Shown here piece after piece: positions 35,563-44,113 of a stretch of DNA of 64,000 bases; the stretch's first letter is position 1, and every line of letters begins with the position of its first letter. Both the position numbers and the translations under genes were made by a program. The notes below the pieces were generated by a model. That model had not been told where the DNA came from. It ran no database searches and worked only from the letters and a program-made list of their open reading frames with translations. This DNA is from Marinobacter excellens HL-55 (GTDB lineage: Bacteria; Pseudomonadota; Gammaproteobacteria; Pseudomonadales; Oleiphilaceae): contig LJZQ01000004.1 of assembly GCA_001314845.1 (NCBI GenBank), positions 1-64,000 on the forward strand. The letters are read 5' to 3'.

Positions 35563-36198
35563 TTGTCTCAATACCCCTCCCCCCATCCGTTTGAAGCTCA
35601 CCCAGATCCATTTCCCAGAAGCGAGTTGCGCAGGCAGTTACGCCGTCAACGACGATCTCTTTCTTTTGAGCAACAGCAACAAGCCGCTGACCAGCTCGCG
35701 CTGAATCTACTGAAACACCCGGACCTGAAGAGGGCTCGCCATATCGGTATTTACCTGGCTAACGATGGCGAGATAGACCCACAACCCTACATTGATTTGG
35801 CCCGGCGCCGTGGCATTCGGTTTTACCTGCCCGTCTTGCACCCTGTTTACCCTGGCAAGCTGGTGTTCAGCCCTTACGTTTACGGGGTTCAACTGACCGA
35901 AAACCGCTTTGGCATTCCCGAACCCCCGTTTCCAAAATCAAGGCGCAGGCCAGCCTGGGCACTGGATGCCGTGCTGTTTCCGTTAGTCGGTTTTGATGAA
36001 CAAGGTGGAAGACTGGGTATGGGCGGGGGTTTCTACGACCGAACGTTTGCTTTTAGCCGGATTCGACCGGCCATGGTGCCAAAGTTGATCGGGCTGGCCC
36101 ATGACTTTCAGAAAGTAACCTCACTGCCAATCGAGCCGTGGGATGTGCCACTGCACGGCGTAGTGACGGACGACGCCTGTTATCGGTTCAGGCGCTGA
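35563..36198 (+). CDS. fau: 5-formyltetrahydrofolate cyclo-ligase
   Basis: A roughly 211-residue enzyme that converts 5-formyltetrahydrofolate to 5,10-methenyltetrahydrofolate using ATP. N-terminal RRQLRRQRRSL and the C-terminal signature GGRLGMGGGFYDRTF are family-diagnostic, along with the end motif PWDVPLHGVVTD. No ATG is available near the N-terminus; TTG 35563, just after the 6S RNA, is the best start, and a TTG at 35515 would lie inside 6S. The 3' end overlaps a small antisense gene. Confidence 0.88.
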   Translation: MSQYPSPHPFEAHPDPFPRSELRRQLRRQRRSLSFEQQQQAADQLALNLLKHPDLKRARHIGIYLANDGEIDPQPYIDLARRRGIRFYLPVLHPVYPGKLVFSPYVYGVQLTENRFGIPEPPFPKSRRRPAWALDAVLFPLVGFDEQGGRLGMGGGFYDRTFAFSRIRPAMVPKLIGLAHDFQKVTSLPIEPWDVPLHGVVTDDACYRFRR

Positions 36199-36344
36199 TC
36201 GGCCGGCTGCATGAAGCTGGTTAATGGAGCCTGCCGGTCTGCACGCTTGTCTTCCGAGGCCTGGATGGACGTAAACCCAGTCACCACAAGGCCGACGGCG
36301 AAAATCAGCACAATGGCGCGAATGATATCCGGCTTGCGATCCAT
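36180..36344 (-). CDS. 54-residue single-helix membrane protein, unknown
   Basis: The minus-strand frame from ATG 36344 to TAA 36180 encodes 54 residues: a charged start (MDRKPDIIR), one membrane helix (AIVLIFAVGLVVTGFTS) and a polar tail. AGGA lies 10 bases upstream of the ATG. I recall very similar short proteins in Marinobacter genomes near fau, but cannot verify this. Its last 19 bases overlap the end of fau on the opposite strand. Confidence 0.6.
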   Translation of the reverse strand: MDRKPDIIRAIVLIFAVGLVVTGFTSIQASEDKRADRQAPLTSFMQPADQRLNR

Positions 36345-36513
36345 GACTCGTGTTCCTGCTATTTTTAGAATTAATTGGCTGGAAAATCAGACGACTTCTC
36401 TTGACTCCAAGAATTAGACGAAAGACTAACACGTAACTCCAGTTTTACAATTTTTGACTCGTTACAGTTATGTAAGAGTTTTTGGCGCGCAGTCCGGATC
36501 GGTCCTGGCCCCC

Positions 36514-36713
36514 GAATCAGGGGGTGGATGGGCTTTCCGAAACACGCTCCTTCGGCACATCCATGTGACGCTTGGGCTTCGCCTCTCAACGCTAATTGCT
36601 CCTGCGTCGCGCTGAGAGTCCTGGGCAGGCCATCCATGGCCAGCCCGTGAAGCGCTCTCGCGCTCCACCCCTGGCTGCGCACAGTTTCGTAAAGCCCATC
36701 CACCCCCTGATTC
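36514..36713. repeat. 200-bp palindromic element with 23-bp perfect terminal inverted repeats
   Basis: The terminal arms (36514-36536 and 36691-36713), each beginning with GAATC at its outer edge, are exact reverse complements over 23 bases. They flank a 154-base GC-rich core. It fills most of the gene-free stretch 36345-36737 between a small membrane-protein gene and ilvA. No transposase frame fits inside. The form suggests a MITE or large REP/BIME-like element; it may also terminate ilvA, whose stop lies 25 bases away. I noticed no other copy in the window. Confidence 0.6.
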
Positions 36714-36737
36714 TACTTGGGTGATCTGGCCCGATTT

Positions 36738-38279
36738 CTACTTCTCTTTTGCGCTTCCGTTACCTGCCCCCAGGAACAGCCGGTAGGCCTCATTATCGGT
36801 CATGTTCTCATAGCGGAAACCGACCTTCTCCAGCATGCCTTCAAAGTCGGCAATCTCATCACCGTCCACCTGAGCCCCCAACAGCACACGACTGTATGCC
36901 GCGCCGTGGTTGCGGTAGTGGAACAAAGAAATGTTCCAGCGAGTGCCAAGGGACATCAAAAATTTCAGCAAGGCGCCCGGGCGTTCCGGGAACTCAAACT
37001 GGTACACCACTTCGTTGGCCACTGAGGGAGCGTGGCCGCCGACCATGTGGCGAATATGCTGCTTGGCCAGGTCACTGTCGGTCAGGTCTATCACCGAATA
37101 GCCGGTTTCGCGAAGGTCCTGCACCAGCTCTTCCCGGCCATGGCCGCCGGCCTGGATCTGGATACCGACAAAAATAGTCGCACTCTCGGAATCGGAGTAG
37201 CGATAGTTGAACTCGGTAATACTGCGTTTGTGCAGGGCATTGATGAACGACTTGAAGGCGCCCGGGCGTTCAGGGATGGTCACCGCCAGGATGGCCTCGC
37301 GCTTCTCACCAATCTCGGTGCGCTCGGAGATGTAGCGCAGCCGGTCGAAGTTCATGTTGGCACCGCTGAGCGTGGCGATCAGATTTTCGTTTTCGATCTG
37401 CTCCCGCTCGATGTACTTCTTGATGCCGGCGACGCCCAACGCACCCGCGGGCTCGGCGATGGAGCGGGTATCTTCGAATACATCTTTGATCGCTGCGCAG
37501 ATTTCATCGGTGGATACCGTGATCACCTCATCCACATGATCCTTGCAGATTTCCCATGGGTACTCGCCAATCTGTTTGACCGCCACGCCGTCGGCAAAGA
37601 TGCCGACTTCATCCAGAATCACCCGCTCGCCCGCAGCCAATGCAGCCTGCAGGCAGTTGGAGTCTTCCGGCTCAACGCCGATCACTTTAATCTCCGGGCG
37701 CAAATACTTGATATAAGCCGCCATACCGGCAATCAGTCCGCCACCACCCACGCAAATAAAGATGGCGTGGATTGGCTTGCTAAACTGCCACATGATCTCC
37801 ATGGCCACGGTGCCCTGGCCGGCAATCACATCCGGATCGTCGTAGGGCGGAATGTAGGTGTAGCCATGCTTCTTGATCAGCTCCTGGGCGTGAGTGGCGG
37901 CTTCATCAAAGGCATCGCCCCTGAGCACCACCCGGGCACCGTGATCCCGCACTGACCGCACCTTGATTTCAGGCGTGGTCTGGGGCATCACGATCACCGC
38001 CTTGATACCCAACTTCTTCGCGGCCAGCGCCACACCCTGAGCATGGTTGCCGGCAGAGGCGCAAATCACCCCTTTGGCTTTCTGCTCTTCAGAGAGCTGG
38101 GCAATCCGGTTGTAGGCGCCACGAATCTTGAAGGAAAACACCGGCTGAAGGTCTTCACGCTTGAGCAGAATATTATTGCCAAAGCGCTTGGACAGGCTAC
38201 GGGCTTCAGTCAGGGGTGTTTCGATGGCGACGTCATAGACCCGCGCATCGAGAATCTTCTTGATATAGCGTTGCGGCAT
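36738..38279 (-). CDS. ilvA: Threonine ammonia-lyase, biosynthetic
   Basis: A 513-residue PLP enzyme converting threonine to 2-oxobutanoate, the first step of isoleucine synthesis. The PLP lysine is in SFKIRGAYNR near residue 52; ASAGNHAQGVALAA and the glycine-rich GGGGLIAGMA bind the cofactor phosphate. Two C-terminal ACT-like domains (about 330-410 and 425-505) mark the feedback-regulated biosynthetic form. Normal length. It diverges from rpiA, as in many gammaproteobacteria. Confidence 0.95.
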   Translation of the reverse strand: MPQRYIKKILDARVYDVAIETPLTEARSLSKRFGNNILLKREDLQPVFSFKIRGAYNRIAQLSEEQKAKGVICASAGNHAQGVALAAKKLGIKAVIVMPQTTPEIKVRSVRDHGARVVLRGDAFDEAATHAQELIKKHGYTYIPPYDDPDVIAGQGTVAMEIMWQFSKPIHAIFICVGGGGLIAGMAAYIKYLRPEIKVIGVEPEDSNCLQAALAAGERVILDEVGIFADGVAVKQIGEYPWEICKDHVDEVITVSTDEICAAIKDVFEDTRSIAEPAGALGVAGIKKYIEREQIENENLIATLSGANMNFDRLRYISERTEIGEKREAILAVTIPERPGAFKSFINALHKRSITEFNYRYSDSESATIFVGIQIQAGGHGREELVQDLRETGYSVIDLTDSDLAKQHIRHMVGGHAPSVANEVVYQFEFPERPGALLKFLMSLGTRWNISLFHYRNHGAAYSRVLLGAQVDGDEIADFEGMLEKVGFRYENMTDNEAYRLFLGAGNGSAKEK

Positions 38280-38410
38280 GATGGTTCCGGTTGCTGGTGA
38301 TTGGCGTGGAAAAACCTACAGTGTAGAAACTTTGCACGGCGGCCGTCTATAAGCAGAGACCCTGCACGGGTATAATGCGCAAAAATCATCCCGCTTTTCC
38401 GGAGCCCACC

Positions 38411-39091
38411 ATGACGCAGGACGAACTCAAACAAGCCGTTGCCAAAGCAGCCGTGGACTACATTGCCCCGAAACTGGAGCGCAGCAGCATTGTCGGCGTC
38501 GGCACTGGCAGCACGGCCAACTTTTTCATCGACTACCTTGCCCAGTACAAGGACGAATTCGACGGCGCCGTAGCAAGCTCAGAAGCCACCGCTGAGCGCC
38601 TGAGAAAACACGGTATCGAAGTCTACGACCTGAACAGCATCAGCCAGATGGAGTTTTATGTAGACGGCGCGGATGAGACCAATGAACACCTGGAACTGAT
38701 CAAAGGCGGCGGCGCCGCACTGACTCGTGAAAAAATCGTCGCCGCGGTGGCCAAGACCTTCATCTGCATTGCCGACGGTTCCAAAATGGTGGGCATTCTC
38801 GGTGACTTCCCGCTGCCCGTCGAAGTTATTCCCATGGCTCGCAGCCATGTTGGCCGGGAAATCGTAAAACTTGGCGGCGACCCGGTCTACCGTGACGGCG
38901 TTACCACCGATAACGGCAACATCATCATCGACATCCACAACCTGGATATCTCCCGCCCGATCCAGATGGAAGAAAAGCTGAACAACATTGTCGGCGTGGT
39001 CACTAACGGCCTGTTCGCCCGCCGTCCGGCGGATCTCTTGTTGCTGGGCACCAGCGAGGGCGTGAAGAGCATTACCCGTAGCCGAGCCTGA
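38411..39091 (+). CDS. rpiA: Ribose-5-phosphate isomerase A
   Basis: A 226-residue RpiA, interconverting ribose 5-phosphate and ribulose 5-phosphate. The signatures [35 protein letters not shown] and the phosphate-binding K in ALTREK are all present. ATG 38411 is preceded by GGAG six bases upstream; the open frame before it is not needed. A strong terminator follows. Confidence 0.95.
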   Translation: MTQDELKQAVAKAAVDYIAPKLERSSIVGVGTGSTANFFIDYLAQYKDEFDGAVASSEATAERLRKHGIEVYDLNSISQMEFYVDGADETNEHLELIKGGGAALTREKIVAAVAKTFICIADGSKMVGILGDFPLPVEVIPMARSHVGREIVKLGGDPVYRDGVTTDNGNIIIDIHNLDISRPIQMEEKLNNIVGVVTNGLFARRPADLLLLGTSEGVKSITRSRA

Positions 39092-39112
39092 CTGCTTGCG
39101 GACTGCCTCAAG

Positions 39113-39142
39113 AAAGCTGGCCAACCGGGCCAGCTTTTTTTG
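39113..39142 (+). terminator. Rho-independent terminator of rpiA
   Basis: AAAGCTGGCC and GGCCAGCTTT pair as a 10-bp stem around AACCG, followed by an unbroken T run. Confidence 0.9.
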
Positions 39143-39159
39143 TGCCCGCCGAAACCTAA

Positions 39160-39177
39160 ACCAAGCGCTTGCTTGGT
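39160..39177. promoter_or_regulatory. 18-bp operator-like palindrome upstream of acyl-CoA dehydrogenase
   Basis: ACCAAGC-GCTT-GCTTGGT has perfect 7-base arms around 4 bases. The CCAAGCG/GCTTGG pattern is typical of TetR-family regulators of acyl-CoA catabolism. It lies 58 bases before the dehydrogenase start, consistent with repression relieved by an acyl-CoA. The matching regulator is not adjacent. Confidence 0.55.
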
Positions 39178-39234
39178 AGATAGAATTGCGCGACACTCGT
39201 TCCATCGAAAAACAAGTACACAGGGAGCGAATCC

Positions 39235-40374
39235 GTGTCTGACTACTTCAACGAAACCCACGAACAGGTGCGCCAGACCGCACGCAAGTTCATCGAAGCC
39301 CACGTTCGCCCGCACATCGACGACTGGGAAGAAGCCGGCGAATTCCCCCGGGAAATCTACCAGCTCGCAGGCGACGCAGGGCTTCTCGGCCTTGGCTTTC
39401 CAGACGCTCTGGGCGGCATCGGTGAGGGTGACGTGTTCTTGAAAGTGGCGGTATCGGAAGAGCTGATGCGCTCCACCTCCGGCGGCTTCGTCGCGAGCAT
39501 CGGCTCCCTGGATATCGGCCTGCCGCCGGTGGCCAAGTGGGCCAAGAAGGAAATCCGGGAACAGATCGTACCTCCTGTATTACGCGGCGAAAAAATCGCT
39601 GCGCTCGCGGTTACCGAACCGGGCGGCGGTTCCGACGTGGCCAACCTGAAAACCCGCGCGGTAAAAGATGGTGATCACTACATCGTCAATGGCAGTAAAA
39701 CTTTTATCACCAGCGGCACCCGCGCCAACCACTACACCGTGGCCGTGCGCACCGGTGGCGAGGGCCACGCCGGCATCAGCCTGCTGCTGATCGACCGAGA
39801 CACCCCGGGCTTCTCCACCGGCAAGAAACTCAAGAAAATGGGCTGGTGGGCCAGCGACACCGCCGAGCTCTTCTTCGAAGACTGCCGGGTACCGGCTGAC
39901 CGCCTGATCGGCGCCGAAAACGCCGGGTTTATTGCCATCATGAGCAACTTCCTAGCCGAACGCCTGAGTCTGTCCATCATGGCCTACATGACCGCCCAGC
40001 TGGCCTACGAGGCGGCCCTGGACTACTCCAAACAACGCCAGGCCTTCGGCCGCAGCATCGCCGGTTTCCAGGTGACTCGTCACAAGCTGGTGGACATGGC
40101 CACCCAGATCGATATCGCCCGGGAATACACCTACCGCTGCGCAGCGCTCATGCAAGCCGGCAAGAACCCGATCAAGCAGGTGGCCATGGCCAAAAACTTT
40201 TCTGTGGATGTGTGCGAAAAAGTCACCCGCGAGGCGGTACAGCTGTTCGGCGGCATGGGGTATATGCGGGAATCAGTCGTAGAGCGCCTGTATAGGGATG
40301 CCAAGATTCTGTCCATTGGCGGCGGCACGACGGAAATCATGAAGGAGTTGATTGCCAAACAGATCAGGCTTTAG
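39235..40374 (+). CDS. Acyl-CoA dehydrogenase
   Basis: A 379-residue flavoenzyme of the acyl-CoA dehydrogenase family. AVTEPGGGSDVANLKTRA binds the substrate/FAD, GSKTFITSGTRANHY is the FAD loop, QLFGGMGYMRESVVERLYRDAKIL is the C-terminal signature, and GGGTTEIMKELIAKQI closes it. The general base lies in the RLYRDAK...GGGTTEI region typical of short/branched-chain members. Start is GTG 39235 with AGGGAGCG upstream. Alone in its transcription unit behind an operator-like palindrome; chain-length preference is not evident. Confidence 0.9.
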   Translation: MSDYFNETHEQVRQTARKFIEAHVRPHIDDWEEAGEFPREIYQLAGDAGLLGLGFPDALGGIGEGDVFLKVAVSEELMRSTSGGFVASIGSLDIGLPPVAKWAKKEIREQIVPPVLRGEKIAALAVTEPGGGSDVANLKTRAVKDGDHYIVNGSKTFITSGTRANHYTVAVRTGGEGHAGISLLLIDRDTPGFSTGKKLKKMGWWASDTAELFFEDCRVPADRLIGAENAGFIAIMSNFLAERLSLSIMAYMTAQLAYEAALDYSKQRQAFGRSIAGFQVTRHKLVDMATQIDIAREYTYRCAALMQAGKNPIKQVAMAKNFSVDVCEKVTREAVQLFGGMGYMRESVVERLYRDAKILSIGGGTTEIMKELIAKQIRL

Positions 40375-40399
40375 GGCTGACCTGTTTGGTCTTCAGTTT

Positions 40400-40636
40400 T
40401 CAACCGGCACGATATCCTAAATATCCACCCACTATTGAGCCCAGAATAGCCAGTGCCGGCAGCGTGAAAACAACAGCATTCAGATTGCCACCAAAAAAAT
40501 CACCGGACCTTTTCAGTGAGAACAGACTGTTAAACGTTTCGATGACCACCGGTGTCAATCCCACAAACCAGCCCGCCACAGCTCCAATGACTAAACCGAA
40601 AACTATTCCAATGAACACCATAAACCACTGCATCAC
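40400..40636 (-). CDS. Small two-helix membrane protein, unknown
   Basis: A 78-residue protein with two strongly hydrophobic, glycine-rich helices (FMVFIGIVFGLVIGAVAGWFVG and VVFTLPALAILGSIVGGYLGY) joined by a short polar loop. The glycine zippers suggest packing in the inner membrane. It lies just downstream of the T6SS effector/immunity genes in the same direction (30 bases after the immunity gene stop), so it could belong to that module, perhaps as a second immunity factor. This is speculation. Confidence 0.55.
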   Translation of the reverse strand: MMQWFMVFIGIVFGLVIGAVAGWFVGLTPVVIETFNSLFSLKRSGDFFGGNLNAVVFTLPALAILGSIVGGYLGYRAG

Positions 40637-40666
40637 AACCGATCCTTGTCAAAGGGAGCGAACCAA

Positions 40667-41722
40667 CTACTTCTTAACATCCAGCATGCCGTAAGGGCGT
40701 TCCCGAACACCCTTTAACAATCCGACAATCACATCCGTGCCTTTCATCGGCGCCATCTCCGGGTAGTCTTTCATTTCGATCGACCCTTCGATTTCAAAGT
40801 GACCGTGGCGGAAGCTGTTCACCTCGCCGTCCGTGGCTACCCAGCGGAATTCCCGCTCGGTATCACTGTACTTGCCATCGCTGATAAACAGGCGACCCTT
40901 GCGTCCGGCGACGGTCATTTTGCTGGAGGCCAGGAAAGACAGCATCCCGGTGTTTCGGCTCTTCTCTTCCTTCAGTTCAGCCTCACTTTGGTAGGTACCA
41001 GCCATGAGCACAAAACGGGAACGTTTACCGTTGAAGAACTCCATGGCATAGCCCTCTCGCTCAGGCGTCACCGTGTTCACCACCACAAACTCCCGGTCCA
41101 GACACACGCCTGGTTTGTTGTGGGGCCAGGGGTGGTATTCCAGAGCGTTCGCCCGTTCTTGCATTTGGGTCAGGCGTTCGTGGTAGATGGCTTTGTAATC
41201 AGCTTCATCTCGAGAGACATTTCCCAGTGCACCCTGCCCTTGGATGGCAATGGCGGCTTTTGCGGGCGGGAAGTCCCTTAGAAAGTGAGTTTCGAACTTG
41301 TGACTGCGATCAGGCTTTTCTCGCATCCCTGGAATTTTTCGTCTGTCTGCATAGTAAACCAAGGTTTTGAGGTCACCTTCCGGTTCCGAATGCACGTAAT
41401 GGGTTTCGACAACTTCCTTATTGCGCACTTCTTCCACTCGCGATCGCCACTCGTCAACCCGATACTCCCCCCGATACGCCGTATCGTGACGCACTTCGTC
41501 TGGTGGGTACACCGAAGCCAGAATCAACTCGTCGTTGTAACCGCTATCGATCAGTTTCATATCCGCAGGCAGCTCTAACTGGTATCGCCCTGCGCAGTGT
41601 TCCGTAAACTCGAATACCGGGAGTTCGTCTTCTCGCATTTCCATCTTGCTCATAGCCAGTCCTTGTGTAGTTTGTATCAGCAATAGAAGCCCAGTCAGGG
41701 CACTGCGGGTAATCGGCGACAT
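40667..41722 (-). CDS. Exported Tli4-like immunity protein candidate
   Basis: A 351-residue protein with an N-terminal signal peptide (ALTGLLLLIQTTQGLA), directly following the lipase gene (stop and start adjoin). The layout resembles Tli4 immunity proteins: an N-terminal domain containing CAGRYQLELPADMKLI and a C-terminal domain starting near GVCLDREFVVVN. A periplasmic location suits neutralising a phospholipase delivered into the periplasm. Family assignment is from memory of the pattern; the effector-immunity pairing rests mainly on position. Confidence 0.68.
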   Translation of the reverse strand: MSPITRSALTGLLLLIQTTQGLAMSKMEMREDELPVFEFTEHCAGRYQLELPADMKLIDSGYNDELILASVYPPDEVRHDTAYRGEYRVDEWRSRVEEVRNKEVVETHYVHSEPEGDLKTLVYYADRRKIPGMREKPDRSHKFETHFLRDFPPAKAAIAIQGQGALGNVSRDEADYKAIYHERLTQMQERANALEYHPWPHNKPGVCLDREFVVVNTVTPEREGYAMEFFNGKRSRFVLMAGTYQSEAELKEEKSRNTGMLSFLASSKMTVAGRKGRLFISDGKYSDTEREFRWVATDGEVNSFRHGHFEIEGSIEMKDYPEMAPMKGTDVIVGLLKGVRERPYGMLDVKK

Positions 41723-43477
41723 TCAGCCTCCCAGTTTTCGGTGTATGTCCGGCAACAGGATCTGCAACTCCCCCATAACCAGATCCCGGACATCCGGGCA
41801 GTTAAAAAAGCCCTGATGCTCCTCCGTTGCGGGCAGACCCAGCCGCTTGAGGCCACCAGCGGACCTGGGATGATCACCCGCACCCGCATGAACGGTGCCG
41901 TCTCCCGGCGCCGTTTCTGATTGCAGCTTATATTCCGTCGTATTGGCCTGAGGCGGGGGTGGGGGATGGTACTCATACTTAGCCTGTTCCAACCAAGCAT
42001 CCACAACCGCCTCGTGTCTTTGCTTTTCCTGAGGCCCGTACAGACTCACCGTACCATCGCCGAAGAAAACAGCATGATTCTCATTGCGGTAAACTTGCCA
42101 TTCATCCCTTTCGCCGTCTGAGACTTCACCACCGTCCCATGTACATCGGTCAAACGAAAGATCGTTATCATTATTGCTGTAGACCAGGGTAGTGGTGTTA
42201 TGGAAGCTATCTGCTAACGTCTGATGAAAATCAGAACATTCCTTTAATCTCAGGTCCATTGCGAATTCATAGTCATCTAGCTGATTACCTTCTGAGCAAG
42301 CACTCCCAATCTCCGGCGCCAACAACTCCGGCTGAATCATCCGATACCAAACATCAAACCGGGAATAAAAATCAAAAACCGAACTCCCGACCCCAATGTC
42401 CATCATTTCCGGTTCCTGATCCCCGCTTCTCAGGTACAGCCATTCCGCCTGGTTATCCGCTGTGCGGTATAGCTGATTGGGCAAAAGCTCAAGCCCGCCC
42501 TGACAGAACCCGAGGATAGATGTCACATCTGCAGCATTTTTACCGAGCACCAATTTGGCAGCTCCAGATTCACCCGCCCGGAACTTTTTATAGGTCGCCG
42601 GGCTACCATGGGTCGGCATCGCGCCGTGTATGACCGCCTCTACCTCACTTTCCAGCCCTGCTATGGAAAAGCCCGCCCGCGAGGCATAGCCACCCATGGA
42701 ATGGCTGATCACCAGAAACTTGACGTCTGCCGGGCCGATACCACGCTCGTCCTGGTCCACGATTTGTTGACGGAAGTCGCCGATCCGGTTTTTCAGGCGC
42801 TCGCCCGCAGCTTCGTTACTCAACATCCAGTTGTAGCCCACAGCGAACACAGGAAACCGCAAGCCAGGATACAGTCGTGACAAAGTGCGGGCCTTGTTCT
42901 CCAGAAACTTCAGGAAGGGGCCGTAGCTGTCCCAGTGCACCTCACCCCAACCATGCTGGCGCTTTTCGTCTATCTGGGCAGGGGGAACTGCGGTATAGGT
43001 GCGAAAATAGTCATCCGCACCTTCATCCACTTCGAGTAAGTCATCATCGCGCTCAACAACAGGCGTGCCTCGACGCTTGGCATCACCGTTTACCAATAAT
43101 TGCTTACGTTTTACCGGCCCGGCAAACACAAAATCACTGACTCGAGGAACCACTCCCACATAACGGCGGGCCGTCCGGCCTCTTTCAACCAAGCCGTCAC
43201 CGCGCTCCTTCACACCAATCCAGCGGCGCCGGAACCATTTACCGATAGCTTCGAGCTTTTCGTCGTCGTCCTCCGCCCGGGCATCAGCCATTTCCTGTTC
43301 CCGCTGCGCTTTGATTTCGATGGCCGCACCACTGGGGCCTTCAAAAGCTGCGCCCGCAGCAGGATCCCAAACAGAGCTACCGCTCCTGCGATTTTTCAAC
43401 CTCGTTCCCATAATCCCTGGCACAAACACCAGAGCCACAACGCCCGGGCGGCACTGGCAATCCTCATTACAACTCAT
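41723..43477 (-). CDS. Putative T6SS lipase effector (Tle4/LCAT-like)
   Basis: A 584-residue alpha/beta-fold lipase candidate. After a cysteine-containing start (MSCNEDCQC) the oxyanion strand LVFVPGIMGTRLKN occurs near residue 15, and VISHSMGGYASRAG carries the nucleophile Ser260. Later DGTVSLYG and GDGTVHAGAGDH may carry the acid and base. ATG 43477 has AAGGAGA seven bases upstream and overlaps the preceding small gene by 11 bases. No signal peptide is present, as expected for a VgrG/PAAR-loaded toxin. The vgrG-adaptor-PAAR context argues for an antibacterial phospholipase. Confidence 0.75.
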   Translation of the reverse strand: MSCNEDCQCRPGVVALVFVPGIMGTRLKNRRSGSSVWDPAAGAAFEGPSGAAIEIKAQREQEMADARAEDDDEKLEAIGKWFRRRWIGVKERGDGLVERGRTARRYVGVVPRVSDFVFAGPVKRKQLLVNGDAKRRGTPVVERDDDLLEVDEGADDYFRTYTAVPPAQIDEKRQHGWGEVHWDSYGPFLKFLENKARTLSRLYPGLRFPVFAVGYNWMLSNEAAGERLKNRIGDFRQQIVDQDERGIGPADVKFLVISHSMGGYASRAGFSIAGLESEVEAVIHGAMPTHGSPATYKKFRAGESGAAKLVLGKNAADVTSILGFCQGGLELLPNQLYRTADNQAEWLYLRSGDQEPEMMDIGVGSSVFDFYSRFDVWYRMIQPELLAPEIGSACSEGNQLDDYEFAMDLRLKECSDFHQTLADSFHNTTTLVYSNNDNDLSFDRCTWDGGEVSDGERDEWQVYRNENHAVFFGDGTVSLYGPQEKQRHEAVVDAWLEQAKYEYHPPPPPQANTTEYKLQSETAPGDGTVHAGAGDHPRSAGGLKRLGLPATEEHQGFFNCPDVRDLVMGELQILLPDIHRKLGG

Positions 43478-43823
43478 CCACTTTCTCCTTGTGTTGCTTG
43501 TGCTCCCTTGCCCATTCCAGCACCCGCTCTGCCCGAAACTGCTCGAGCGCTCCGGAATATAGATAACCTTGCACCTCCGCATGCTCGAATGCGTCAGGCA
43601 CGGAGTGCAGCGCTTCCAGCAGGAGCGTGACTGCGGGCAGGCTCGTAAAACCGGCTTCTGCCGCGCGGCTCAAGCCTGCATCCAGTTGCGCCTTGCATTC
43701 GGGCCAGTCTGCCGGTGGATCGGGCAACTCCAACAGGTGGCGCGCCAACGCATATTGGCGAACTCGTTGCTGTTGGCTGGGCATGCGATCTAGCTCTTCC
43801 TGAGTCAGTGTCCATGCCATCAT
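43467..43823 (-). CDS. Small T6SS-associated protein, unknown
   Basis: A 118-residue, mostly helical protein with no domain I recognise. It contains YALARHLLELPDPPADWPECKAQLDAGL, a middle LPAVTLLLEALHS and a charged C-terminus (EWAREHKQHKEKVDEL). It overlaps the PAAR gene by one base and the lipase gene by 11, so it must be translated together with them. A chaperone or loading factor for the effector is the natural guess. Tandem ATGs occur at 43823 and 43820. Confidence 0.75.
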   Translation of the reverse strand: MMAWTLTQEELDRMPSQQQRVRQYALARHLLELPDPPADWPECKAQLDAGLSRAAEAGFTSLPAVTLLLEALHSVPDAFEHAEVQGYLYSGALEQFRAERVLEWAREHKQHKEKVDEL

Positions 43824-44113
43824 CAGGCCACCGTTACTGCGGTATCACCTTCGAGCACCACGCCGCCGTGAGCCGTAGCGCTCCCCTGCAACACAACTGG
43901 CACGCCGTTCACGGTCAACCCGGGAGCACCCTGGCTCAGGGTGTCGGGCCCGCCGACTTTGCAGTTGCACTTATGGCCCTGCAGGGCAACCGGCGTACCG
44001 TTGACGGTAAAGGCCCCATCGCCCTCGGCAATGCCGCCACCAACGTGGGGCGTGTTACCCGAAAACATCGGGCACATGTGGTAATGACCTTTCAATGAAA
44101 CGGGAATACCCAT
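43823..44113 (-). CDS. PAAR-domain spike-tip protein
   Basis: A 96-residue stand-alone PAAR protein (MGIPVSLKGHYHMCPMF, TVNGTPVALQGHKCNCK, TVNGVPVVLQGSATAHGG). The repeated VNGxPV...G strands form the small cone that caps VgrG, with His/Cys residues likely binding zinc. No effector domain is fused. It overlaps both flanking genes by one base. Confidence 0.9.
   Translation of the reverse strand: MGIPVSLKGHYHMCPMFSGNTPHVGGGIAEGDGAFTVNGTPVALQGHKCNCKVGGPDTLSQGAPGLTVNGVPVVLQGSATAHGGVVLEGDTAVTVA

Noticed and set aside
37032..37955. 307-residue open frame on the plus strand
   Set aside because: Antisense to ilvA and without recognisable protein features.
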